A stretch of DNA of 64,000 bases. Source: Bolinopsis microptera. Lineage: Eukaryota > Ctenophora > Tentaculata > Lobata > Bolinopsidae. Both the position numbers and the translations under genes were made by a program. The stretch covers positions 4,645,246 through 4,709,245 of the forward strand of contig NC_087081.1 of assembly GCF_026151205.1 (NCBI RefSeq), in the 5' to 3' direction. The notes below the pieces were generated by a model. It searched no databases. It was given only the letters and a program-made list of their open reading frames with translations, and was not told where the DNA came from. This document shows positions 21,563 through 36,698 of the stretch, in pieces; position 1 is the stretch's first letter; each line of letters begins with the position of its first letter.

Positions 21563-24500
21563 GGGGACACCAATTTGAGATATTTTCTTGTGTTTGAAGT
21601 CATATCTCAAGTTTGGCACATAGAAATTCGCCCAAACTCGCTCAGATTATCCGTCTTATTGCCATGTAACTATCTAGAAAGTTTAAAGAAATTACATCAT
21701 TCAGATCTCGAGATAATCGACTTTCGTCAGATATTGTTCCGAAACCGCCAATTTGAGATGTTTTCATGTGTTTGAAGTCAAATCTCAAGTTTGGCACATA
21801 TAGAAATTCGCCCAAACTCGCTAAGTTAATCCGTTTCATTGCCATGTAACTATCTGGAAAGTTTAAAGAAATTCTATCATTCAGATCTCGAGATATATGC
21901 CTGCGTTCCGCTAGAACGCGCCAATTTGAGATATTGTCTTGTGTTTGAAGTCATATCTCAAGTTTGGCACATAGAAATTCGCCCAAACTCGCTCAGATTA
22001 TCCGTCTTATCGCCATGTAACTATCTGGAAAGTTTAAAGAAATTCTATCATTCAGATCTCGAGATAAATGCCTGCGTTCCGCTAGAATGCTCAAATTTGA
22101 GATATTTTCTTGTGTTTGAAGTCATATCTCAAGTTTGGCACATAGAAATTCGCCTAAACTCGCTCAGATTATCCGTCTTATTGCCATGTAACTATCTGGA
22201 AAGTTTAAAGAAATTCTATCATTCAGATCTCGAGATATATGCCTGCGTTCCGCTAGAACGCGCCAATTTAAGATATTTTCTTGTGTTTGAAGTCATATCT
22301 CAAGTTTGGCACATAGAAATTCGCCCAAACTCGCTCAGATTATCCGTCTTATTGCCATGTAACTATCTAGAAAGTTTAAAGAAATTACATCATTCAGATC
22401 TCGAGATAATCGACTTTCGTCAGATATTGTTCCGAAACCGCCAATTTGAGATGTTTTCATGTGTTTGAAGTCATATCTCAAGTTTGGCACATATAGAAAT
22501 TCGCCCAAACTCGCTAAGTTAATCCGTTTCATTGCCATGTAACTATCTGGAAAGTTTAAAGAAATTCTATCATTCAGATCTCGAGATATATGCCTGCGTT
22601 CCGCTAGAACGCGCCAATTTGAGATATTGTCTTGTGTTTGAAGTCATATCTCAAGTTTGGCACATAGAAATTCGCCCAAACTCGCTAAGTTAATCCGTTT
22701 CATTGCCATGTAACTATCTGGAAAGTTTAAAGAAATTCTATCATTCAGATCTCGAGATTTATGCCTGCGTTAGAATGCTCAAATTTGAGATATTTTCTTG
22801 TGTTTGAAGTCATATCTCAAGTTTGGCACATAGAAATTCGCCCAAACTCGCTCAGATTATCCGTCTTATTGCCATGTAACTATCCGGAAAGTTTAAAGAA
22901 ATTCTATCATTCAGATCTCGAGATAAATGCCTGCGTTCCGCTAGAATGCTCAAATTTGAGATATTTTCTTGTGTTTGAAGTCATATCTCAAGTTTGGCAC
23001 ATAGAAATTCGCCTAAACTCGCTCGGATTATCCGTCTTATTGCCATGTAACTATCTGGAAAGTTTAAAGAAATTCTATCATTCAGATATCGAGATATATG
23101 CCTGCGTTCCGCTAGAACGCGCCAATTTAAGATATTTTCTTGTGTTTGAAGTCATATCTCAAGTTTGGCACATAGAAATTCGCCCAAACTCGCTCAGATT
23201 ATCCGTCTTATTGCCATGTAACTATCTGGAAAGTTTAAAGAAATTCTATCATTCAGATCTCGAGATAATCGACTTTCGTCAAATATTGTTCCGAAACCGC
23301 CAATTTGAGATCTTTTCATGTGTTTGAAGTCATATCTCAAGTTTGGCACATAGAAATTCGCCCAAACTCGCTCAGATTATCCGTCTTATTGCCATGTAAC
23401 TATCTGGAAAGTTTAAAGAAATTCTATCATTCAGATCTCGAGATAATCGACTTTCGTCAAATATTGTTCCGAAACCGCCAATTTGAGATCTTTTCATGTG
23501 TTTGAAATCATATCTCAAGTTTGGCACATAGAAATTCGCCCCAAACTCGCTCAGATTATCCGTCTTATTGCCATGTAACTATCTGGAAAGTTTAAAGAAA
23601 TTCTATCATTCAGATCTCGAGATATATGCCTGCGTTCCGCTAGAACGCGCCAATTTGAGATATTTTCTTGTGTTTGAAGTCATATCTCAAGTTTGGCACA
23701 TAGAAATTCGCCCAAACTCGCTCAGATTATCCGTCTTATTGCCATGTAACTATCTGGAAAGTTTAATGAAATCATATCATTCAGAGATTCAGATCTCGAA
23801 ATAATCGACTTTCGTCAAATATTGTTCCGAAACCGCCAATTTGAGATCTTTTCATGTGTTTGAAGTCATATCTCAAGTTTGGCACATAGAAATTCGCCCA
23901 AACTCGCTAAGTTAATCCGTTTCATTGCCATGTAACTATCTGGAAAGTTTAAAGAAATTCTATCATTCAGATCTCGAGATATATGCCTGCGTTCCGCTAG
24001 AATGCTCAAATTTGAGATATTTTCTTGTGTTTGAAGTCATATCTCAAGTTTGGCACATAGAAATTCGCCTAAACTCGCTCAGATTATCCGTCTTATTGCC
24101 ATGTAACTATCTGGAAAGTTTAAAGAAATTCTATCATTCAGATCTCGAGATATATGCCTGCGTTCCGCTAGAACGCGCCAATTTTCTTGTGTTTGAAGTC
24201 ATATCTCAAGTTTGGCACATAGAAATTCGCCCAAACTCGCTAAGTTAATCCGTTTCATTGCCATGTAACTATCTGGAAAGTTTAAAGAAATTCTATCATT
24301 CAGATCTCGAGATATATGCCTGCGTTCCGCTAGAATGCTCAAATTTGAGATATTTTCTTGTGTTTGAAGTCATATCTCAAGTTTGGCACATAGAAATTCG
24401 CCTAAACTCGCTCAGATTATCCGTCTTATTGCCATGTAACTATCTGGAAAGTTTAAAGAAATTCTATCATTCAGATCTCGAGATATATGCCTGCGTTCCG

Positions 24501-25672
24501 CTAGAACGCGCCAATTTTCTTGTGTTTGAAGTCATATCTCAAGTTTGGCACATAGAAATTCGCCCAAACTCGCTCAGATTATCCGTCTTATTGCCATGTA
24601 ACTATCTGGAAAGTTTAAAGAAATTCTATCATTCAGATCTCGAGATAATCGACTTTCGTCAAATATTGTTCCGAAACCGCCAATTTGAGATATTTTCTTG
24701 TGTTTGAAGTCATATCTCAAGTTTGGCACATAGAAATTCGCCCAAACTCGCTCAGATTATCCGTCTTATTGCCATGTAACTATCTGGAAAGTTTAAAGAA
24801 ATTCTATCATTCAGATCTCGAGATTTATGCCTGCGTTCCGCTAGAATGCTCAAATTTGAGATATTTTCTTGTGTTTGAAGTCATATCTCAAGTTTGGCAC
24901 ATAGAAATTCGCCCAAACTCGCTCAGATTATCCGTCTTATTGCCATGTAACTATCTGGAAAGTTTAAAGAAATTCTATCATTCAGATCTCGAGATAAATG
25001 CCTGCGTTCCGCTAGAATGCTCAAATTTGAGATATTTTCTTGTGTTTGAAGTCATATCTCAAGTTTGGCACATAGAAATTCGCCTAAACTCGCTCAGATT
25101 ATCCGTCTTATTGCCATGTAACTATCTGGAAAGTTTAAAGAAATTCTATCATTCAGATATCGAGATATATGCCTGCGTTCCGCTAGAACGCGCCAATTTA
25201 AGATATTTTCTTGTGTTTGAAGTCATATCTCAAGTTTGGCACATAGAAATTCGCCCAAACTCGCTCAGATTATCCGTCTTATTGCCATGTAACTATCTGG
25301 AAAGTTTAAAGAAATTCTATCATTCAGATCTCGAGATAATCGACTTTCGTCAAATATTGTTCCGAAACCGCCAATTTGAGATCTTTTCATGTGTTTGAAG
25401 TCATATCTCAAGTTTGGCACATAGAAATTCGCCCAAACTCGCTCAGATTATCCGTCTTATTGCCATGTAACTATCTGGAAAGTTTAAAGAAATTCTATCA
25501 TTCTTTGAGATATTTTCTTGTGTTTGAAGTCATATCTTTAGTTTGGCACATAGAAATTCGCCCAAACTTGCTCAGATTATCCGTCTTATAGCCATGTAAC
25601 TATCTGGAAAGTTTAAAGAAATTCTATCATTCAGATCTCGAGATAATCGACTTTCGTCAAATATTGTTCCGC
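21563..25672 (+). repeat. satellite array, about 24 monomers of 171 bp and longer variants
   Basis: The landmark GCCATGTAACTATC occurs at 21661, 21841, 22012, 22183, 22354, 22534, 22705, 22871, 23042, 23213, 23391, 23570, 23741, 23927, 24098, 24260, 24431, 24593, 24771, 24942, 25113, 25284, 25462 and 25591. The commonest spacing is 171 bp. Two monomer types alternate: type A ends in GCCTGCGTTCCGCTAGAA, type B in ATCGACTTTCGTCAAATATT and is 178-180 bp. Shorter units of 162, 166 and 129 bp carry deletions. Blocks of mixed types recur, so multi-monomer segments were copied. Monomers stay open in one frame for long runs (up to 237 codons), which is a by-product of 171 being divisible by three. 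Confidence 0.97.
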
Positions 25673-25740
25673 GGAACATACGGAACGGAAAGTCCAACTC
25701 TTATGATCCTGAAGGACACTCGACAAAACTAATCCAAATT
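25660..25740. other. inversion junction and right boundary of the satellite block
   Basis: The last + monomer ends in ATTGTTCCGCGGAACATA, a palindromic joint, after which sequence similar to the left boundary (CTTATGATCCTGAAGGACAC) begins. Confidence 0.65.
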
Positions 25741-26286
25741 GCAAACAATTAATCTTTTTAAGCAATTACTTTTAAAAATGTATCCCACATCATACTATAC
25801 GATATCATCCAAACTTTCCAGATAGTAAGGTAAGTAAGTATAAGACTGACCAAACTTTTTACAATTTCACCAATTCAATAAATTGTGCGTAACGAAACCA
25901 GGGAGATTTTCACATATCCTGTTTTATAATTTTATAAATATCGAAATAGTTAAAAAGCTTGATGATAATTCTCAGGTACTCAGGTAAGTCAGAGGTGATC
26001 GGATTGGTGAAGCATCCAGTTGAAACACAAGACAACTGATAAACTTACGCTTTTCAAAACGCGTGTTTCAATAGTTTTGTTGGGTTTTTTAGATTCTTGA
26101 TTCGCTAAGATGTTGATATTCTTGAGGAGCATGAAAATCATATTTCTTATAGAATTTTGTTTTGATTTTGCTTAGAAAGTTTTAGTATAATTGATCTTAC
26201 TTCCAGATCCAGAAATTGGTTCGGCGTATACTAATAGTTATTAGTTATTTTGGTTTTATATTAGCATGTTTACTATCTTAGCATTC
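25741..26286. other. intergenic with one decayed reverse monomer
   Basis: CCAAACTTTCCAGATAGT near 25810-25830 matches the reverse-oriented satellite. The rest shows no gene. Confidence 0.5.
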
Positions 26287-26693
26287 CCCTCCCCTCCGTT
26301 CCTCCTTTCCTCCTCCCCTCCTCCCCTCCTCCCCTCCTCCCCTCCTCCCCTCCTCCCCTCCTCCCCTCCTCCCCTCCTCCCCTCCTCCCCTCCTCCCCTC
26401 CTCCCCTCCTCCCCTCCTCCCCTCCTCCCCTCCTCCCCTCCTCCCCTCCTCCCCTCCTCCCTCCTCCCCTCCTCCCCTCCTCCCCTCCTCCCCTCCTCCC
26501 CTCCTCCCCCCTCCTCCCCTCCTCCCCTCCTCCCCTCCTCCCTCCTCCCCTCCTCCCCTCCTCCCCTCCTCCCCTCCTCCCCTCCTCCCCTCCTCCCCTC
26601 CTCCCCTCCTCCCCTCCTCCCCTCCTCCCCTCCTCCCCTCCTCCCCTCCTCCCCTCCTCCCCTCCTCCCCTCCTCCCCTCCTCCCCTCCTCCA
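26287..26693 (+). repeat. 8-bp pyrimidine array, first copy
   Basis: (CTCCCCTC)n, about 50 units with a few 1-bp slips. It is pure pyrimidine on the + strand for about 400 bp. Confidence 0.97.
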
Positions 26694-26841
26694 GATAGCA
26701 GCTGTTTGATACTACAGTGCTATCTGATAATACACACTTTCAGCTCATATCATTTGTCTTATTGGGTATGATCAGGTAGTAGGTAGGCCCCTGTGGCCTG
26801 TAACACCCGGCACACAGAGAGAGAGAGAGAGAGAGAGACAC
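26694..26841 (+). repeat. duplicated unique spacer plus short (GA)n, copy 1
   Basis: About 120 bp of unique sequence (from CAGCTGTTTGATACTACAGT to ACACCCGGCACACAGAGAG) is followed by 12 GA units. The same spacer returns at 27498-27612. Confidence 0.93.
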
Positions 26842-27489
26842 TCCTCCCCTCCTCCCCTCCTCCCCTCCTCCACTCCTCCCCTCCTCCCCTCCTCCCCTCC
26901 TCCCCTCCTCCCCTCCTCCCCTCCTCCCTCCTCCCCTCCTCCCCTCCTCCCCTCCTCCCCTCCTCCCCTCCTCCCCTCCTCCCCTCCTCCCCTCCTCCCC
27001 TCCTCCCCTCCTCCCCTCCTCCCCTCCTCCCCTCCTCCCCTCCTCCCCTCCTCCCCTCCTCCCCTCCTCCCCTCCTCCCCTCCTCCCCTCCTCCCCTCCT
27101 CCCCTCCTCCCCTCCTCCCTCCTCCCCTCCTCCCCTCCTCCCCTCCTCCCCTCCTCCCCTCCTCCCCTCCTCCCCTCCTCCCCTCCTCCCCTCCTCCCCT
27201 CCTCCCTCCTCCCCTCCTCCCCTCCTCCCCTCCTCCCCTCCTCCCCTCCTCCCCTCCTCCCCTCCTCCCCTCCTCCCCTCCTCCCCTCCTCCCCTCCTCC
27301 CCTCCTCCCCTCCTCCCCTCCTCCCCTCCTCCCCTCCTCCCCTCCTCCCCTCCTCCCCTCCTCCCCTCCTCCCCTCCTCCCCTCCTCCCCTCCTCCCCTC
27401 CTCCCCTCCTCCCCTCCTCCCCTCCTCCCCTCCTCCCCTCCTCCCCTCCTCCCCTCCTCCCCTCCTCCCCTCCTCCCCTCCTCCCCTCC
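26842..27489 (+). repeat. 8-bp pyrimidine array, second copy
   Basis: (CTCCCCTC)n for about 650 bp, about 80 units, with occasional 4-bp deletions. The 259-codon frames on both strands are artefacts. Confidence 0.97.
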
Positions 27490-31756
<4,267 letters not shown>

Positions 31757-32237
31757 CGTTACTGGCATTATTACTGGCATTATTACTGGCATTATTACTG
31801 GCATTATTACTGGCATTATTACTGGCATTATTACTGGCATTATTACTGGCATTATTACTGGCATTATTACTGGCATTATTACTGGCATTATTACTGGCAT
31901 TATTACTGGCATTATTACTGGCATTATTACTGGTATTATTACTGGCATTATTACTGGCATTATTACTGGCATTATTACTGGCATTATTACTGGCATTATT
32001 ACTGGCATTATTACTGGCATTATTACTGGCATTATTACTGGCATTATTACTGGCATTATTACTGGCATTATTACTGGCATTATTACTGGCATTATTACTG
32101 GCATTATTACTGGCATTATTACTGGCATTATTACTGGCATTATTACTGGCATTATTACTGGCATTATTACTGGCATTATTACTGGCATTATTACTGGCAT
32201 TATTACTGGCATTATTACTGGCATTATTACTGGCATT
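31757..32237 (+). repeat. 12-bp array, about 40 nearly identical copies
   Basis: The unit is ACTGGCATTATT. By eye only one internal copy differs (ACTGGTATTATT near 31930). Such uniformity over 480 bp indicates very recent expansion or continual homogenisation. The long open frames in three registers (Leu/Ala, Trp/His/Tyr and, reversed, Pro/Val/Ile/Met) arise from the period of 12. Confidence 0.97.
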
Positions 32238-32522
32238 CCGACTCCGGCAACAAACAACACACCACCTTAATACAGAGGGACACTACACGCTGTTAAAGTT
32301 TCATTAATTCAGAATTATCAAACACCTGTAAAATAAAACTCAGATTAATCAAGTAAAGGGTTAGAGCTGGCTATGTGATCATGTAATCACCTAGGAACAC
32401 CTACCGAAGTAAACCTATTCTGTATTCTGTGATGGTAACATTTTGTTGTTTTCTTTTATATTGATCCTGCAAGCATTATGAAAAAATCAATCATATGATT
32501 TAATGGGAACGTTCGTCTTATT
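32238..32522. other. intergenic, nothing recognised
   Basis: No supported gene. Confidence 0.4.
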
Positions 32523-32875
32523 ATGTCAGAATATAAGGCCCCCTTTTGGACATATTGTGAACCTGATAATGCAACTCATAAACGGTATAGTACCCTTAAA
32601 GCAGTTTAGTTTATTCGAATCACAAGCCTTGCTCGCACTTTACTAATGAACTGCACTAATGATTTTGAAAGATATAAATTTTATCAAAAAAAAGAGATAT
32701 ATTTGGTAATGTAGAAGTAGGGTGATATTTGGAGGTATCCATGAGCATTCTGTAGGTGTGAACAAGCTAAATATAAAGACTGCAGAAGTGGCCCCAGAGG
32801 TGCAACATGATGGTAGCTTCAGTGAAGATGATATTTATACCTACAACGTAAGTGAGGATCTCAGTTGCCAACTAT
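32523..32875 (+). pseudogene. exon-like fragments, possible broken gene
   Basis: Two nearby + strand stretches read like protein. At about 32523 ATGTCAGAATATAAG opens a short frame (KAPFWTYCEPDNATHKRYST) that soon stops. From about 32711 a stop-free stretch of about 55 codons contains EVQHDGSFSEDDIYTYN and runs into AAC|GTAAGTGAG at 32848, an excellent splice donor. No in-frame ATG or strong acceptor begins the second piece. A further short frame (MTYVRKKQFADADIEMG, about 32922-32975) follows. Family unknown. They may be relic exons of one gene or chance composition. Confidence 0.22.
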
Positions 32876-33267
32876 GAACTTTTAATATTATATAGATGTA
32901 AAGTAATGAAGAAGTAAATAGAATGACGTATGTTCGAAAGAAGCAATTTGCAGACGCTGATATAGAAATGGGTTAAAAATGACAACTCCGGATCGAGCTA
33001 GTTTTAATCGCATACCTGAATAAACTTTTTACTGTGAAAATGTTCGGTGGCAACTGGCAACAGAAATTTAAAATTTAATAAAATTCCCACCGGGCCTCCA
33101 ATATTCTGATCATCAAATGCATGCAGCACTTATTTCTGGTTAAGAGGGTGTCCGCTCCCATTTTCAGCAGAGCCAACCTCTTTAAGTCTCTTAAACTATT
33201 TAGCAAGAACCCATAACTCAAACCTTTCCCAACACCTTTAATAACTCCACCAAATCAATGTTTGCTC

Positions 33268-33492
33268 TCACGCCAGATTAAAATATCTGTCAAATCCTCC
33301 CTCCAGCACCAAACCAGCTATGTAACTAGAGAAACTGGCGAACCACTCTGAGTACCAGCGAACTGTTGTAATCCCACCCACCCTGACGGGCTCTGACAGC
33401 TCTACTCCCCGATCTCCCCACACTCCCCGAGAGCAACTTGGTAGTTCGTTAACGTAGTTATCATTTTGGTTTTGACGTCTTTTTGACGTCAT
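33268..33492 (-). CDS. hypothetical 74-residue frame beside paired CRE sites
   Basis: A minus-strand frame with ordinary protein-like composition (starts MTSKRRQNQND, ends GGFDRYFNLA) in a locally GC-richer stretch. Its start codon overlaps two CRE-type sites. No domain is recognised and no splice partner is known, so it may be a shadow. Confidence 0.15.
   Translation of the reverse strand: MTSKRRQNQNDNYVNELPSCSRGVWGDRGVELSEPVRVGGITTVRWYSEWFASFSSYIAGLVLEGGFDRYFNLA
33473..33491 (+). promoter_or_regulatory. pair of CRE-type sites
   Basis: TGACGTCT (33473-33480) and TGACGTCA (33484-33491) are 11 bp apart, about one helical turn, so both face the same side of the helix. Confidence 0.45.
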
Positions 33493-33523
33493 TTTAAAGA
33501 GTTATTTGTCGTGGTTTGTTGTA

Positions 33524-33595
33524 ATGGAGTGTCCGCCCCTCCACTATGCCCTTGTTTGGCAAGCCGCCAGGATCGTTACCGACGCCCTAGGTTGA
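33524..33595 (+). CDS. candidate short coding start downstream of the CRE pair
   Basis: ATGGAGTGTCCG opens a 23-residue frame (MECPPLHYALVWQAARIVTD...) in GC-rich sequence, 33 bp after the CRE pair, ending TGA at 33593. It could be a small first exon or short upstream frame. There is no family assignment and no clear donor. Confidence 0.15.
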   Translation: MECPPLHYALVWQAARIVTDALG

Positions 33596-33673
33596 TATGG
33601 AATGATCCCAACTGCAGCAACTTAGTAACCAAGTAACTGTACACATGCCAGTCTAGTCAGACTACTTATAACC

Positions 33674-33874
<201 letters not shown>

Positions 33875-34048
33875 GGCAGTAGGACCAGCAGTAGTGAGCT
33901 GGTGAGCAGCTCGCAGGGTGGTTTAGTTATCAGCTTGTTAAATAGCTAGGTAGTACAGTTCGGTTTACTAATAAGGGAAAGATGGGGTGGGGTAACTTGA
34001 TAGGGTCGTTCAGATGGGAGGGATGTGGGATAAGACAGAGATTATGAT

Positions 34049-34580
34049 TTAAGGGGGCCGGGGGGGGTCTTCATCAAACTTCTCTCGAAATTGACTTTTT
34101 ATTTGTTTCTGATAGAGGGGGGTGATATCTATCAGCTACTTTTGGTCCCATGGAAAAATATTGTTCCTAGCCAAAATAATCGCCGGTCAAAGGTCAGCGC
34201 TGTGTAATTGTATTGCGCGAGCGATTTTCAATCGCGTGCCCCGAAAATCGAGTCTAAAAATCTATCTTCTCCTACATTTTTAGCTATCACCCTGAAACTT
34301 TCAGGATATGTTCTAGGGATCATTTAGAAGAGATCTGTTGAGCCGAATTTGAGATTGGACCTGGAAAAATCGTCAAAAAATGAGGTCCAATATTTTCAAA
34401 ATCGAATAAAAAAACAATTACACATAAGCGCTGACCTTTGACCAATGACCGGCGATTATTTTGGCTGGGAACAATATTTTTCCAAGGGACCAAAAGCAGC
34501 TGATAGATATCATTCCCCTCTATCAGAAACAACTAAAAAGTTAATTTCGAGATAATTTTGATGAAGACCAGCCCCCTTAA
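34049..34580. mobile_element. foldback MITE with about 165-bp inverted arms and TTAA ends
   Basis: The left arm (34049 to about 34213) and right arm (about 34411 to 34580) are imperfect inverted copies through their whole length (landmarks GGTCTTCATCAAA, TGATATCTATCAGCT, AATAATCGCCGGTCA). A unique centre of about 200 bp separates them. Both outer ends read TTAAGGGGGC in the inward direction. TTAA is the target duplication used by piggyBac-type transposases, so a piggyBac-mobilised non-autonomous element is possible; the palindromic TTAA could also belong to the arm. There is no transposase frame. Confidence 0.85.
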
Positions 34581-34671
34581 ACAAGCTTCTCACGCTTTAT
34601 TAATAGAGGGATGTGGTCTAGAGATGGGGAGGGGAAGGGTTGAGAGGGGGGCCAATGGCATAAAATGGAGA

Positions 34672-34686
34672 CCCCCCCCCCCCCCC
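34672..34686 (+). repeat. homopolymer C15
   Basis: A run of C followed by TT and six more C. Confidence 0.85.
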
Positions 34687-35684
34687 TTCCCCCCGCTGAG
34701 AGAAATTTCAAGATTATTTAAGACTATTTTTAAAACAATCTATCTAACATTGACAAATACTTTAACTTAACAAACCATTTACGGTAATTACTCATAAGGC
34801 ATAAATATAAATAAACTAAATCTAGCGTTGCCACTTCCCTAAACGTCAATTTTATTGACTTATAAAACCTCTATATTATAAACGTTATAGTGACGAAAAT
34901 AAATTGCTGAAACTGAGAAAAACAAAAGCTATAAGAATAAAAAACCCCGATAAAAACGCTAAAATCAAAGAAATTCAGAAACAGAGCGCAGCTACACATG
35001 CATACGAACACCGACAACTTTGAACAGTAAATCTAAACGTCGCATAACCATGGTGAACAATTTCACTTAGGATTAGACATAAGGCGATATAAACTGAATG
35101 TCGTCACAGTCATGTGTAGTCTGCGGACCGGTCCGCGGAGTAAGTCCGGCTTCCTGGATACTGCTTAGTTTTTATCACTGGTTAGGACATAATGACGACG
35201 ATGTCTGATCTTACAATTGCTAAATAATGTCTGCACACTTGAGTCTACTTCTACTAATGGAAACGGTTTGTTGGAAGTCATAAAATGTCCTGAAGTGTGT
35301 TTAAGTGGATGCGGCTTTAACTTACACAGAGAAAGCATATATCACGGTGTTTTGTTATAATTGGATAATAAAATAACACCATAATACGTCATAACATCAG
35401 AACATTTGTATTACAATGGTTGGAAAACTGTAGCGAACAAATGGATCGTTATCAATAAGCAATCCCACACAATTTGCATAATTATTGAACATATTCTCGC
35501 ACGTATTTACAATTATAGTGCTAATTAACGAACCACACACGTCAGCAGTTCCCGGAAATCCAGGAGATTCGTTCACTGAAATTACGCGAGTGCTTACTGA
35601 CGTATAATAATCGACATCATGACAAAAGACAGGGCAGTAATACGTGTACCCTGAAATTCGGTCTATTTTGTAACCAAGATCGGA
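34687..35684. other. intergenic, nothing recognised
   Basis: No supported gene or repeat. Confidence 0.4.
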
Positions 35685-36698
35685 GCTATACTAGCCATTA
35701 AATACTTACCGTTACTTACCAAGATCAGAGCTATACTAACCATTATACTTACCGTTACTTACGAAGATCGGAGCTATACTAACCATTATACTTACCGTTA
35801 CTTACCAAGATCGGAGCTATACTAACCATTATACTTACCGTTACTTACGAAGATCGGAGCTATACTAACCATTATACTTACCGTTACTTACCAAGATCGG
35901 AGCTATACTAACCATTATACTTACCGTTACTTACCAAGATCGGAGCTATACTAACCATTATACTTACCGTTACTTACCAAGATCGGGGCTATACTAACTA
36001 TTATACTTACCGTTACTTACCAAGATCGGAGCTATACTAACCATTATACTTACCGTTACTTACTAAGATCGGAGCTGTTCCAACCATTATACTTACCGTT
36101 ACTTACCAAGATCGGAGCTATACTAACCATTATACTTACCGTTACTTACCAAGATCGGAGCTATACTAACCATTATACTTACCGTTACTTACCAAGATCG
36201 GAGCTATACTAACCATTATACTTACCGTTACTTACCAAGATCGAGCTATACTAACCATTATACTTACCGTTACTTACCAAGATCGGAGCTATACTAACCA
36301 TTATACTTACCGTTACTTTACCAAGATCGGAGCTATACTAACCATTATACTTACCGTTCTTACCAAGATCGGAACTATACTAACCATTATGCTTACCGTT
36401 ACTTACCAAGATCGGAGCTATACTAACCATTATACTTACCGTTACTTACCAAGATCGGAGCTATACTAACCATTATACTTACCGTTACTTACCAAGATCG
36501 GAGCTATACTAACCATTATACTTACCGTTACTTACCAAGATCGGAGCTATATTAACCATTATAGCTTACCGTTACTTACCAAGATCGGAGCTATACTAAC
36601 CATTATACTTACCGTTACTTACCAAGATCGGAGCTATACTAACCATTATACTTACCGTTACTTACCAAGATCGGAGCTATACCAACCCTTATACTGTT
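35685..36698 (+). repeat. 43-bp tandem array, about 24 copies
   Basis: The unit begins AAGATCGGAGCTATACTAAC and ends TTACCGTTACTTACC. Most copies are identical; a few have single substitutions or 1-bp indels (GAGCTG-TTCCAACC near 36075, GATCGAGCT near 36240). A decayed copy lies alone at about 37020-37065. Confidence 0.96.

Noticed and set aside
35685-36698. CRISPR-like regularity
   Set aside because: The 43-bp units abut directly without unique spacers, and the context is eukaryotic; the same holds for all other arrays here.
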